64,000 nucleotides of DNA from Paeniglutamicibacter gangotriensis Lz1y. Lineage in GTDB: Bacteria > Actinomycetota > Actinomycetes > Actinomycetales > Micrococcaceae. Within the stretch, counting starts at the first letter, position 1, and every line of letters starts with the position of its first letter. This document shows positions 8,615 to 17,088 of this stretch, one piece after another. The stretch is from the NCBI RefSeq assembly GCF_000348945.1, contig NZ_AOCK01000002.1, positions 124,001-188,000 of the forward strand, read 5' to 3'. The translations under genes were made by a program, and so were the position numbers. Below the pieces are notes generated by a model. It saw nothing but the letters and a program-made list of their open reading frames with translations, had not been told where the DNA came from and made no database searches.

Positions 8615-10297
8615 ATGGATCTCGAAAACGGGGAATTTCAGCTTCTCGCAGGATCAGTTGTCCTGGGGTTGTTGGTTCTGTTTTACGGGGGGACATTTGT
8701 TATGTCTCTTTTTATTGGCAAAAAGAAAGAAAACGCTGACGGGTATATGACCGCCGGAAACAAAGTTGGTTTCGGTGTCTCCGCAGCAAGCATGACAGCA
8801 ACATGGATCTGGGCATCTTCGATGTATGCCTCGGCGACGTCTGGCTACACCTATGGCATTTCCGGGCCGATTCACTACGGTCTTTGGGGTGCGTTGATGA
8901 TTCTGTTCATCTACCCCTTCGGCCGTCGAATCCGTGCGGTTGCACCAAAGGCACACACCCTCGCCGAAGTTATGTATGCCCGTCATGGACGCTCCAGCCA
9001 GCTCATGCTGGCCGGTTCCAATATTCTCGGCAGCGTTATTTCACTGACCTCCAACTTCATCGCGGGTGGCGCTCTTATCGCTCTGCTCTCGCCATTCAGC
9101 TTCGGCCAAGGCATCGTCGCCGTGGCCGCAGGTACGCTGCTCTACACTTTGTGGTCCGGCTTCCGGGCCTCGGTGCTCACCGACTTTGCCCAAGTAGTGG
9201 CGATGCTCGGTGCCGTGGCAATCATCCTTCCGGTGGTCTTCGTTGCCGCCGGCGGACCGGGACTCTTTGAATCCGGCGCCTCCAACCTCACCCCGCAACA
9301 GAGCAACTTCTTCTCGTCCGAAGCGTTTATGAACCAGGGTGCCCCGTACATTGCTGCCGTCCTGGCCTACGCCATCGGCAACCAGACGATCGCCCAGCGA
9401 CTCTTCGCCGTGCGTGAGGACCTGATCAAGCCGACGTTCATCACCGCGACCGTCGGCTACGGTGCCACGATCATCGGCATCGGCATGCTCGGGGTCATCG
9501 CCCTGTACGCAGGCATCACCCCGCTCGATGGAGACACCAACAACCTGATCCCGCAAATGGCTGCAACCTACCTGGGCCCGATCCTGTTGTGCCTGTTCTT
9601 CATCATGATCCTGGGTTCGCTGTCCTCCACTGCGGATTCGGACCTGTCGGCACTTTCATCGATCGCGATGGCCGACCTCTACGGCCAGTCGGTGGGCAAG
9701 GCGAACGCCAAGCCCAAGACAATGCTGCTGGTTGGTCGCATCAGCATGATCATCGCCACCGGCGCTGGGTTGTTCTTTGCCAGTGGGAAGATGAACATCC
9801 TGGACCTATTGGTCTTTGTCGGTGCGCTTTGGGGCGCGCTGGTGTTCCCGGTCATTGCAAGCTTCTACTGGAAGAAGGTCACGAATATGGCCTTCACCGT
9901 CTCGGTGTTGGTCGCATTGGCCATATTCATTCCGGTGCGATTCGAATGGATCTCGATGGGCGGCCTGACCGGCTACCTCGTGGATATCCTTTCCATCGTG
10001 GGCGTCGGCGTGGTCTTGGGCCTGATGACGTTTGGATTCTTCGGACTCAAGATTGCCCGGATCATCGGCATCGTGGCCATCGTTGCTGTGGCTCCGTTCG
10101 CTTTTGGCACGCTTCACGAATATGAAGTGCTCAGTGGCTCGCTGGTCGCCTACTCCGTCTCGACCGTGATCTGCTACTTCATGTCGGTGCGTTCGAAGCA
10201 GAACTTTGACTTCAGCACCATCAAGGATCGCGTCGGTGACTTCGACCCGGTTGAAAAGCTTACGCATGGTGGCGACGCCGTCGCCTCCAACAAGTAG
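8615..10297 (+). CDS. Sodium:solute symporter (SSS family)
   Basis: A 560-residue inner-membrane transporter with about 13-14 hydrophobic segments. SSS hallmarks are SAASMTATWIWASSMYASATSGYTYGISG (early helices), AHTLAEVMYARHG, and SSLSSTADSDLSALSSIAMADLY in the sodium-site region. The substrate is unclear; the closest resemblance I see is to the urea/proline-type branch. ATG at 8615 is preferred to the ATG at 8609 because the GAGAGG ribosome site (8603-8608) then stands 6 bases away. It is followed after 23 bases by a 43-codon membrane protein gene, as in other actinobacterial SSS loci. Confidence 0.88.
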   Translation: MDLENGEFQLLAGSVVLGLLVLFYGGTFVMSLFIGKKKENADGYMTAGNKVGFGVSAASMTATWIWASSMYASATSGYTYGISGPIHYGLWGALMILFIYPFGRRIRAVAPKAHTLAEVMYARHGRSSQLMLAGSNILGSVISLTSNFIAGGALIALLSPFSFGQGIVAVAAGTLLYTLWSGFRASVLTDFAQVVAMLGAVAIILPVVFVAAGGPGLFESGASNLTPQQSNFFSSEAFMNQGAPYIAAVLAYAIGNQTIAQRLFAVREDLIKPTFITATVGYGATIIGIGMLGVIALYAGITPLDGDTNNLIPQMAATYLGPILLCLFFIMILGSLSSTADSDLSALSSIAMADLYGQSVGKANAKPKTMLLVGRISMIIATGAGLFFASGKMNILDLLVFVGALWGALVFPVIASFYWKKVTNMAFTVSVLVALAIFIPVRFEWISMGGLTGYLVDILSIVGVGVVLGLMTFGFFGLKIARIIGIVAIVAVAPFAFGTLHEYEVLSGSLVAYSVSTVICYFMSVRSKQNFDFSTIKDRVGDFDPVEKLTHGGDAVASNK

Positions 10298-10320
10298 AGA
10301 CAACTACAGAGGAGACTGAC

Positions 10321-10452
10321 ATGGATATATTTTGGTTGACCGTATACGTTTTGGTCTGGCCAGTGCTCGTCGCCGGAACACTCTTTGTGATCGTGCGTGC
10401 GTTCTACCGTGAATGGCGCCAGGCGCGCGCCGAAGGCCGCGGAATGGTTTAG
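10321..10452 (+). CDS. Putative transporter small subunit (43-residue membrane protein)
   Basis: The 43-codon gene begins with MDIFWLTVYVLVWPVLVAG, one hydrophobic helix spanning most of residues 3-26, and ends with a basic, charged tail (FYREWRQARAEGRG). It has a good ribosome site (GAGGAG, 10309-10314) and follows the symporter by 23 bases, so the two are co-transcribed. Small single-helix partners of this kind are known beside SSS and NSS transporters and are thought to stabilise or modulate them. No catalytic residues are expected. Confidence 0.8.
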   Translation: MDIFWLTVYVLVWPVLVAGTLFVIVRAFYREWRQARAEGRGMV

Positions 10453-10508
10453 GCGCAGGGGTCTCCGGCCGCTCCAACGAGCGCTCCCGACGAGTCCCCA
10501 TCGCCATA

Positions 10509-10552
10509 AGGCCCGGTGCCCACCAAGAAGTTTCTGGAGGGGCACCGGGCCT
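10509..10552 (+). terminator. Probable terminator of the symporter operon
   Basis: Perfect 13-bp inverted repeat (AGGCCCGGTGCCC and complement) with an 18-base loop. There is no long T run, so it is either a weak intrinsic terminator or an RNA 3'-end stabiliser. Confidence 0.6.
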
Positions 10553-10680
10553 CTCCACGTCCCACGGCGTGTCCGTCCGTGTACTGCTTGCCTGAGACGG
10601 CGGGATCCGGAGCCAGCGCAGTCAGTGCACGCCCATCATTATTGCTTCGCACCGGTGCTACCGGTGCTGCGGCATGAAAA

Positions 10681-10724
10681 CAAGCCCCGTCCCAGCTCGA
10701 TTTTTCGAGGAGGGACGGGGCTTG
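10681..10724. terminator. Bidirectional terminator facing the methyltransferase gene
   Basis: Perfect 13-bp inverted repeat (CAAGCCCCGTCCC and complement), with TTT on the plus side and TTTT on the minus side just outside the stem. Confidence 0.8.
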
Positions 10725-10754
10725 TTTATGGACCGGTAGGAACTCCGGGGTGGG

Positions 10755-11735
10755 CTATGGGGCGTCCGGAGACACGAGGACGGTGGCTCCGGGGATGCGT
10801 TTGGACATCACCGAGATCGACTGGGGATTTTCATCCACACAGACGAAGCGGCGGCCCAGCGCACCGGCCACGGCACCGGTGGTCCCGGAACCTGCAAAGA
10901 AGTCCAACACCCAGTCGCCTTCACGGGAGCTGGCGTTGATGATCCGGCGCAAGATTCCCTCGGGCTTCTGCGTCGGATACCCCGTCTTCTCTTTGCCAGT
11001 GGGCGAAACGATGGTGTGCCACCAGACATCGGTGGGCAGTTTGCCGCGCGCACGCTTTTCGGCGGTGACCAGGCCGGGGGCCATATAGGGCTCACGATCC
11101 ACTTCGGCATTGTCGAAGTGGTAGGTCTTGGGGTTCTTGACGTACACCAAGATGTTGTCGTGCTTGGCCGGCCAGCGGGACTTCGCCCGTGCTCCGTAGT
11201 CGTAAGCCCAAATGATCTCGTTCAGGAAGGACTCCCGGCCGAAGATCGCATCGAGCATCACCTTGGCGTAGTGCACCTCGCGGTAGTCCAAGTGCACATA
11301 CAGGGTTCCGTCGTCGGCCAACAGGCGCCAAGCTTCGCGCAATCGCGGCTCCAGGAACGACCAGTAGTCATCGAAGGCGTCGTCGTAGCTGTGCAGGTCC
11401 CCGCGCAGGGTCGCATAGCTCCGGCCTTGGAACCCGATCCTGTCGCCCTCACCGGCAGCCGTGCGGACCGACGTCATGACCTGGCGCTTTTGCGTGCGCC
11501 CGGTATTGAACGGCGGATCCACGTAGATCAGGGTGAAAGACTCATCGGGCAGCGTTGGCAGGAAAGTGGCGTTCTCCGCATAGACAATCAAGTCCGGCCC
11601 GTCCAGTGCCCACGCGGTGACCGGGGGGCCGGCCACCGCGTGGGCAGCAGGATCAATGGTGGCGGCATCCTGGTCCCGGAGCGTTTCAGCGGGCGGGACG
11701 AGGAGTGGAGCCACTGAGGGATTGCTTTGGCTCAC
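10755..11735 (-). CDS. Site-specific DNA methyltransferase, orphan (N6-adenine/N4-cytosine, beta class)
   Basis: 326 residues. Motif IV (IYVDPPFNTGRTQ) precedes the AdoMet-binding motif I (DFFAGSGTTG, about 280-289), which defines the beta class. DPPF with NTG resembles N6-adenine enzymes such as type III Mod proteins; N4-cytosine is possible. There is no restriction endonuclease nearby, so this looks like an orphan regulatory or housekeeping methylase. Its GTG start lies 4 bases after the stop of the DEAD-box helicase gene, so the two are co-transcribed. Base composition is like its neighbours, with no sign of recent transfer. Confidence 0.88.
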   Translation of the reverse strand: MSQSNPSVAPLLVPPAETLRDQDAATIDPAAHAVAGPPVTAWALDGPDLIVYAENATFLPTLPDESFTLIYVDPPFNTGRTQKRQVMTSVRTAAGEGDRIGFQGRSYATLRGDLHSYDDAFDDYWSFLEPRLREAWRLLADDGTLYVHLDYREVHYAKVMLDAIFGRESFLNEIIWAYDYGARAKSRWPAKHDNILVYVKNPKTYHFDNAEVDREPYMAPGLVTAEKRARGKLPTDVWWHTIVSPTGKEKTGYPTQKPEGILRRIINASSREGDWVLDFFAGSGTTGAVAGALGRRFVCVDENPQSISVMSKRIPGATVLVSPDAP

Positions 11736-11739
11736 TTAT

Positions 11740-13401
11740 TTACTCGGCGTCTTTAGGGGCGATGACTTCACCGTTGCGGCGACGGGTACGGCTGCGGTTG
11801 CGGTTGCGTGCAGCGCGTTCGGCGCGGTCGGCGGCGGGAGCGGTCTGCTCGCCGGTCTCGGCCGCGGGGGCCTCGGTCCGGGCAGGCTCGCGGCGGCGTT
11901 CACCTTCGCGAGCCGGGCGGTCCGAACGGCCGCGGGAATGACCGTGGCGTCCACCGCGCTCACCGCCACGCTCTGAGCCACGTTCGCCTCGGCGCCCACC
12001 GTCGGAGGAACGTGTAGCGGGCTTCTTGCCGGTCTCCCCAAGGTCCTCAAGCTTTTCGCCGGCCAAGCCTTCGAGCTTGCGCGCGTGGCGGGGCAGACGG
12101 CCCTTGGTACCGACCGGGATGTTGAGATCGGTGAAGAGGTGCGGCGAGGAAGAGTAAGTTTCCACCGGGTCGTTGACGTTCAGGCCCAGGGCCTTGTTGA
12201 TCAAACCCCAGCGCGGGACGTCTTCCCAGTCCACGAAGGTCACGGCGGTGCCCTTGTTGCCGGCACGGCCGGTGCGACCCACGCGGTGCAAGTAGGTCTT
12301 CTCGTCTTCCGGGCACTGGAGGTTGATCACGTGGGTGACATCGTCCACGTCGATGCCGCGGGCCGCGACGTCGGTGGCGACCAGCACGTCGACCTTGTTG
12401 TTGCGGAAGGCGCGCAGCGCCTGCTCGCGGGCACCCTGGCCCAGGTCTCCGTGCATGGCGCCGGCGGCGAATCCGCGATCGATCAGCTCGTCGGTCAGTT
12501 TGGCTGCCGAACGCTTGGTCTTGGTGAAGATGATGGTGCGGCCGCGGCCTTCGGACTGCAGGATGCGGGCGACAACTTCGTCCTTATCCAGCTGGTGGGC
12601 GCGGTAGACGACCTGACGAATGTCCTTCTTGGTGATTGAATCGTCGTCCGGGTCAGCGGCGCGGATGTGCGTCGGCTTGGTCATGTAGCGACGGGCCATG
12701 GCGATGACCGGGCCTGGCATGGTGGCCGAAAAGAGCATGGTCTGGCGGATGGCGGGGGTCGCGGCAAGCAGCGTCTCGACGTCGGGCAGGAAGCCGAGGT
12801 CAAGCATCTCATCGGCCTCGTCGAGGATCACGATGCGTACGTTCTTCAGGTTCAGGTGGCGCTGGCGGTGCAGGTCGATCAGGCGCCCGGGGGTACCCAC
12901 GACGATCTCGACACCGTTGTTCAGCTGCTCGATCTGCGGCTCATAGGCACGTCCGCCGTAGATGGTGGCGATGCGGGCGTTGCGCTTGGTGGCGGCCTTG
13001 GCGATGTCGGTGGCGACCTGAACTGCGAGTTCGCGGGTCGGGGCCACGATCAGTGCCTGCGGGGCGCCGGGGACCGGGAGCTTGTCGTAACCCTCGTCGG
13101 CGGGGCCGATCACGCGCTGCAGCGCGGGGATGCCGAAACCGAAGGTCTTGCCGGTGCCGGTCTTGGCCTGGCCGATGATGTCGTGCCCGCCCAGGGCGAC
13201 CGGAAGGGTCATCGACTGGATCGGGAAGGGGTGGGTGATGCCGGCGTCCGTCAAGGATTCGACGATATCGGCGCGCACGCCGAAATCTGCGAAGGTCAGC
13301 TGCGGGAGCTCGTGCGGGGTTTCATCGGTGGACAGGAAATCTTCGATGTCCACTGCTTCAGACGCCGAATCGGCGGTGAGCTGGTGTTCTGCATTCAACA
13401 C
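11740..13401 (-). CDS. DEAD-box ATP-dependent RNA helicase (RhlE/CsdA type)
   Basis: 553 residues with the full DEAD-box set: Q motif (TFADFGVRADIVESLTDAGITHPFPIQ), motif I AKTGTGKT, APTRELAVQ, TPGRL, DEADEML, SATM, then VATDVAARGIDVDDV and HRVGRTGRAG. The core (about 1-420) is followed by a basic Arg/Gly/Glu-rich tail that probably binds RNA. It corresponds in position to mycobacterial rhlE (Rv3211) relative to the ferritin-like, DUF3107 and TetR genes. Likely roles are ribosome assembly and mRNA turnover, supported by the RNB ribonuclease gene upstream on the same strand. The GTG start has only a weak ribosome site and a long leader precedes it. Confidence 0.93.
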   Translation of the reverse strand: MLNAEHQLTADSASEAVDIEDFLSTDETPHELPQLTFADFGVRADIVESLTDAGITHPFPIQSMTLPVALGGHDIIGQAKTGTGKTFGFGIPALQRVIGPADEGYDKLPVPGAPQALIVAPTRELAVQVATDIAKAATKRNARIATIYGGRAYEPQIEQLNNGVEIVVGTPGRLIDLHRQRHLNLKNVRIVILDEADEMLDLGFLPDVETLLAATPAIRQTMLFSATMPGPVIAMARRYMTKPTHIRAADPDDDSITKKDIRQVVYRAHQLDKDEVVARILQSEGRGRTIIFTKTKRSAAKLTDELIDRGFAAGAMHGDLGQGAREQALRAFRNNKVDVLVATDVAARGIDVDDVTHVINLQCPEDEKTYLHRVGRTGRAGNKGTAVTFVDWEDVPRWGLINKALGLNVNDPVETYSSSPHLFTDLNIPVGTKGRLPRHARKLEGLAGEKLEDLGETGKKPATRSSDGGRRGERGSERGGERGGRHGHSRGRSDRPAREGERRREPARTEAPAAETGEQTAPAADRAERAARNRNRSRTRRRNGEVIAPKDAE

Positions 13402-13723
13402 AGGGGGGTTCTCATTCGTTTAGGCACCAGGCCTGGGGTGCTCGACGACCGTCCCGTGAAAAAGGGAAAAAGGGTCGGAGGTCCACCACATTCGGGGTGC
13501 TTCCAGCGGAGCCGATCGCAGGCTTAGCTAGTGGTCAAGCGATCTGACCACCTGGGGGCGCGGAAGTCGCTGGGTAATCCCGCAGGAGATTCTTTTCAAG
13601 GTACGCGACCGGGCATCCTTGTATACCGTTCAAGCATATCGTGCCGGCAGGGATAACCGGGCATTTGCCGGGTATGGTATCCGGGCGCCGGAGGACGCGG
13701 GCAGCCCGGATGCCGCCGAGGCG
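13402..13723. other. Long leader/intergenic region upstream of the DEAD-box helicase
   Basis: 322 bases between the RNB and helicase genes, both on the minus strand. No gene is supported. A minus-strand mini-ORF (ATG AGA ACC CCC CTG TGT TGA) overlaps the helicase GTG in another frame. Possible -35-like TTGAAC and TTGAAA sequences lie about 190-240 bases upstream, so the mRNA may have a long 5' leader. Confidence 0.45.
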
Positions 13724-15172
13724 TCAGGGTCCGACGATGCGGAAGAGCACCTTGCGGCTGGCCAGGTCGGCCTGGACCAATTCGACCTGAACGTGTTGGC
13801 CGGCCTCGGCGCTGCCCTCAAAGCGCGCCATGACCGCGGGGGATTCGACCTGCAAGGTGCCTCGGGGCTTGCCCTTGCCATTCTCCGACTCGGAAGCTGA
13901 CAACGTGACAGCGCTGAAACGTTCGCCCACGCGGTGCGCCAATGACGCTGCCTCCACGGTGTCGATGGCCGCGCGTTCGATCTGGTTCACCAGGCGGTTT
14001 GACCCGTTCATCAGATCGGGCAGCGTGGGCAGAACCTGGCGCACCTCGACGGGTACCTCCTGACCGGCGCTGGCGTAGGAGCAGACCAGTAGCGCAAAGC
14101 GGTCCACCAGGCGGCGCAAGGGTGCGGTGGTGTGGGCATAGGGAGCGGCGATCGCGGCCTGGACCAGGTCCTCGGGCAGCTCGCCGTCGAAAGCCAGATA
14201 CGTGGCCCCGCGAAACAGGCTGGTGGCTTGGTGCATCAGGGCCAGCTGGCGCGGGTCACTCAGCTCCAGCGAACGGAGGAACTCCCCGTAGGGCTGATCC
14301 GCAGACCAACTGGTGCCCAGCGCGAGAGCCTGGAGCCGGAAGACGTCGATGTCTTTTTGGGCCGGGGGCGGCATGGTGCGCAGCAGCCCGACCTTGGCCT
14401 GGATCATGATGTTCGCCGCCTCCATCCCGGTCATCAACGAGATCTGCGCGTTCCAGTCCTCGACGGGAAGCGGGGCATCGGCCACCAGCGTGTAGGTCCC
14501 TTCCACACATTCAACTTCCTGGGAGGGAATGCGCAGGGAGGCTCCGCCGCGGGCACGTTCGAGCTCGATGCGCTTGAGTCCGACCTCGCGCAGCAACAGC
14601 ATCATCTCGGTGGCCGTCCCGGAATCCAAGGATTCTTGGACACCGACGTAGCTCAGCTTCTCCCTGCTCCGGACCATCGCACGCTCCAGGACGGTGTTGC
14701 TGACGGCGCCGGTGGCATCGAGCGTGAAAGAGAACAGGTAGGCGCTGCGATCCTGTCCGGGCAGCAGTGAACCGGCATCCTCGCTGATCGATTCGGGATG
14801 CAAGGAAATCCTGCGATGCGGCAGGTAAACGGTTTGACCACGTAGCTGGCTCTCGGCATCCAAGGAGCCACCCAAGGCCACGAACCCCGGGACATCGGCG
14901 ATCGCGTAATGCACCAGATAGCCCTGTGCGGTGCGGGAGAGGTGGACCGCCTGGTCGAGGTCGGTGGAGGTGGCTGGGTCAATAGTGACAAGCTCGATGT
15001 CTCGCTTGTCGATGGGCGGAAGCTCAAATTCGGCGATGGCCCGCTCGGCCTCGGCCAAGACCTCCGGCGGGAATTCGATGCGCACTTCGAACTCGATCTC
15101 CAGCGCCTCGAGCGCTGCGGCCAGGGCGGTGCTATGGGCTTCGGGCGTCAAGGCGATGTTTTGGTGGCTCAC
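13724..15172 (-). CDS. RNB-domain exoribonuclease (RNase II/R family)
   Basis: 482 residues. The RNB catalytic signature is visible near the N-terminus: LVTIDPATSTDLDQAVHL, with the acidic residues that hold two magnesium ions in RNase II, then AIADVPGFV and LPHRRISL. There is no N-terminal cold-shock domain. The C-terminal end contains an S1-like strand region (EGSAEAGQHVQVELVQADLASRKVLFRI). This shortened architecture is typical of actinobacterial RNB proteins. GTG at 15172 is chosen because TATGCT lies 6 bases before it, giving a leaderless start; family similarity also begins there. It probably degrades RNA 3' to 5'. Confidence 0.85.
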   Translation of the reverse strand: MSHQNIALTPEAHSTALAAALEALEIEFEVRIEFPPEVLAEAERAIAEFELPPIDKRDIELVTIDPATSTDLDQAVHLSRTAQGYLVHYAIADVPGFVALGGSLDAESQLRGQTVYLPHRRISLHPESISEDAGSLLPGQDRSAYLFSFTLDATGAVSNTVLERAMVRSREKLSYVGVQESLDSGTATEMMLLLREVGLKRIELERARGGASLRIPSQEVECVEGTYTLVADAPLPVEDWNAQISLMTGMEAANIMIQAKVGLLRTMPPPAQKDIDVFRLQALALGTSWSADQPYGEFLRSLELSDPRQLALMHQATSLFRGATYLAFDGELPEDLVQAAIAAPYAHTTAPLRRLVDRFALLVCSYASAGQEVPVEVRQVLPTLPDLMNGSNRLVNQIERAAIDTVEAASLAHRVGERFSAVTLSASESENGKGKPRGTLQVESPAVMARFEGSAEAGQHVQVELVQADLASRKVLFRIVGP

Positions 15173-15178
15173 CACGCC

Positions 15179-15184
15179 AGCATA
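15179..15184 (-). promoter_or_regulatory. -10 element of a leaderless promoter for the RNB gene
   Basis: TATGCT on the minus strand, 6 bases before the GTG at 15172. It decides between two adjacent GTG codons. Confidence 0.5.
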
Positions 15185-15236
15185 ACCACGATGCCACCGA
15201 CCGACATCCGATGTGCCGCGCGTGTTGGGCCCCGAG

Positions 15237-15242
15237 TACGCT
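15237..15242 (+). promoter_or_regulatory. -10 element of a leaderless promoter for the ferritin-like gene
   Basis: TACGCT, 6 bases, then ATG. It is divergent from the RNB promoter with only about 50 bases between them. Confidence 0.5.
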
Positions 15243-15248
15243 GAACTC

Positions 15249-15929
15249 ATGACCAAAACACCTTTGACCTTTGGTTCGGCAGCAGCCGCCGAAGACGCGG
15301 AGCTCGCCCTGCTGGGCCTGATCGCCTATCAGGAACTGACGGCCTTCGAACATTTATCTTCCGATGCGCGGCTCTCTCCGACGCTAGTTGACCGTGAAAC
15401 CCTAGGCAGGCTCGCCGTGACGGAATTCGCGCACTACGAGAAGGTCCGTGAGCTTATCGCAGATCGCGGGCTCGACGCCCAGGAAGTCATCGAGCCGTTC
15501 ATGGCCGCGATCGATGAGATGCACAAGCGCACCAAGCCGGGGGACTGGTACGAATCGCTGACCAAGGCCTACGTGATCGACGGGGTGGCTGCCGACTTCT
15601 ACGCGCTGATTGCCTCCGGTCTGGAACCGGGCGTGAGTGCGTTGGTGCGGGAGGTCAAGACCTCGGCATCGAACACCGACTGGTTGCGCGAGCGCTTGCA
15701 GCTGGCGATCTTCGACCATCCCGAGCGCGGCTCCCGTCTGGCCCTGTGGGGACGGCGGTTATTGGGCGAGGCGCTGACCCAGGCCAAGGACATCGGCGAG
15801 CGATACGACTATTGGGGTGCGTTGGAGACCGCGGAAGCAGATGATCGCGGCCAGGAAATGACGCGGCTCTTTGCCGTGCTGGTGGCGAACCATTCACGGC
15901 GTATGCGCCAGCTGGGCATGACCGCCTGA
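15249..15929 (+). CDS. Ferritin-like fold protein (MiaE-like)
   Basis: 226 residues, mostly helical, of the actinobacterial ferritin-like family related to tRNA-(ms2io6A)-hydroxylase. Candidate metal ligands are the Glu and His residues in the helices ELTAFEHL, EFAHYEKV (an ExxH pattern), and a late helix with VANHSRRM. No function has been shown for this branch as far as I know. It lies divergently beside the RNB ribonuclease and upstream of the pterin dehydratase gene, 89 bases away. The ATG follows a leaderless-type -10 element. Confidence 0.75.
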   Translation: MTKTPLTFGSAAAAEDAELALLGLIAYQELTAFEHLSSDARLSPTLVDRETLGRLAVTEFAHYEKVRELIADRGLDAQEVIEPFMAAIDEMHKRTKPGDWYESLTKAYVIDGVAADFYALIASGLEPGVSALVREVKTSASNTDWLRERLQLAIFDHPERGSRLALWGRRLLGEALTQAKDIGERYDYWGALETAEADDRGQEMTRLFAVLVANHSRRMRQLGMTA

Positions 15930-16018
15930 GCCCCTGGCCCGACAGCCTCGACCAGAATGCACAGCAACAGCACGGCACCACAATGTGTGGGTCCGTGCCC
16001 ACAGAAACGAGAACCACC

Positions 16019-16702
16019 ATGGCCCTTGAGAAAGACTCACCGAACCGCATCCTGACCGATTACGAGGTCGCCCGGGCGCTGAAGGAACTGCCCTCGTGGC
16101 GCGAACGCGACGGTGCGTTGGTCTGTGCCTGGGCCTTTGCCGACACCCGGGACGCCATCGACTTCCTGGCACTGGTTGCCGAGGCCGCCGAGCATCAGGG
16201 CCACCACCCCGATGTCGACTGGCGTGCCACCACCATCTTCCTGCGCAGCACCTCCCACGATGTAGGGGATGAAATCACGCTGCGCGATGTGGCCCTGGCG
16301 ACGCTACTTGAATTTGCTGCCACCGACTCCGGGGCAGTCGCCGTGCCGAACCGCCACCAAGATCTGCGCCTGGGTTTTGAGACCGGCGACCCTGAACGGC
16401 TGAGCGAATTCTGGGCCGGCGCCATGGGATACAGCGTCGGTCGCGACGAAGACCTGGTGGACCCCGAGGGACGAAACCCGCGAATCAGGATCAGCTCTGC
16501 CGGAAATCCTCAGGAGCACGGCATCCACATCGAACGGCTCATAGCCCACAGCTCGCTCGAGGACGCCCGGCAGAAACTGGAGCAGGCGCAGACCTCGGGT
16601 GCACCGGTGCACGGACCCAGTGGAATCCGCTACACAGATGCCGACGGCAACCGGCTGTACCTGGACACTGAGTACCGCGAGGAAACTCCGGAGTTCCAGT
16701 AG
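16019..16702 (+). CDS. 4a-hydroxytetrahydrobiopterin dehydratase fused to a VOC-like domain
   Basis: 227 residues in two parts. Residues 1-100 form a pterin-4a-carbinolamine dehydratase domain with the signature EHQGHHPDVDWR, whose paired His residues dehydrate the carbinolamine. Residues 110-225 form a glyoxalase/VOC-like domain (DLRLGFETGDPERLSEFWAGAMGYSV ... YTDADGNRLYLDT). The second domain has the FW-x-x-x-GY and DPEGN-like landmarks of VOC folds. No aromatic amino-acid hydroxylase lies nearby, so the pterin role is not supported by context. The ribosome site is weak (GAGAA). Confidence 0.85.
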   Translation: MALEKDSPNRILTDYEVARALKELPSWRERDGALVCAWAFADTRDAIDFLALVAEAAEHQGHHPDVDWRATTIFLRSTSHDVGDEITLRDVALATLLEFAATDSGAVAVPNRHQDLRLGFETGDPERLSEFWAGAMGYSVGRDEDLVDPEGRNPRIRISSAGNPQEHGIHIERLIAHSSLEDARQKLEQAQTSGAPVHGPSGIRYTDADGNRLYLDTEYREETPEFQ

Positions 16703-16735
16703 AGAGTTCCTCTCCACCGAGGACCTATGACGAAG

Positions 16736-16770
16736 GGAAGGGTACGGACACCAAAGCGTCCGTACCCTTC
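16736..16770. terminator. Terminator between the dehydratase-VOC gene and the DUF3107 gene
   Basis: 12-bp perfect inverted repeat (AAGGGTACGGAC and complement) with an 8-base loop between convergent genes; flanked by CCTTCCCC on the plus side. Confidence 0.75.
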
Positions 16771-16796
16771 CCCTTCTCCCGCGGGTGAAAAACCCT

Positions 16797-17018
16797 TTAG
16801 TGGGCAAACCCTACGCGGCGGGGTTCTTCGACGCCGATTTCGACATACGCGATGCCGGCGACGGGCACCAGCATGAGGCGGCCCTTGGAGTCGGTGAGGC
16901 GAAGCTCTCCGCCTGCAGCCAAGGCGTCGGAGACGCGCTTGGCCAACTCCTCGGCGTTCTCGGCGGATTCGATTACGATCTCGCGGGCAACATTCTGAAT
17001 TCCAATGCGAACGTCCAT
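16797..17018 (-). CDS. DUF3107 protein
   Basis: A 73-residue protein (MDVRIGIQNVAREIVIES ...) of DUF3107, an actinobacteria-wide family of unknown function, homologous in position and type to mycobacterial TB9.4 (Rv3208A). It looks like a small alpha/beta fold with an ELAKRVSDAL helix. ATG at 17018 is chosen for its AGGAAGG ribosome site; the longer frame upstream lacks support. It follows the TetR gene after 70 bases on the same strand, a conserved pair. Confidence 0.85.
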   Translation of the reverse strand: MDVRIGIQNVAREIVIESAENAEELAKRVSDALAAGGELRLTDSKGRLMLVPVAGIAYVEIGVEEPRRVGFAH

Positions 17019-17088
17019 GGTGGCCTTCCTGGTTTGTTGCAAGTGCCGGAGCCCGGTGGCGCCGACCAACATCTGCTTTGAATTTACG

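Larger units (their letters stand above)
10453..10754. other. Intergenic region with two hairpins between convergent genes
   Basis: 302 bases with no gene I can support. It contains the two inverted repeats listed separately; the rest shows no recognised element. Confidence 0.6.

Noticed and set aside
10755-13401. Restriction-modification or phage-defence system at the methyltransferase
   Set aside because: No nuclease or defence ATPase gene adjacent; the helicase is an ordinary DEAD-box RNA helicase.
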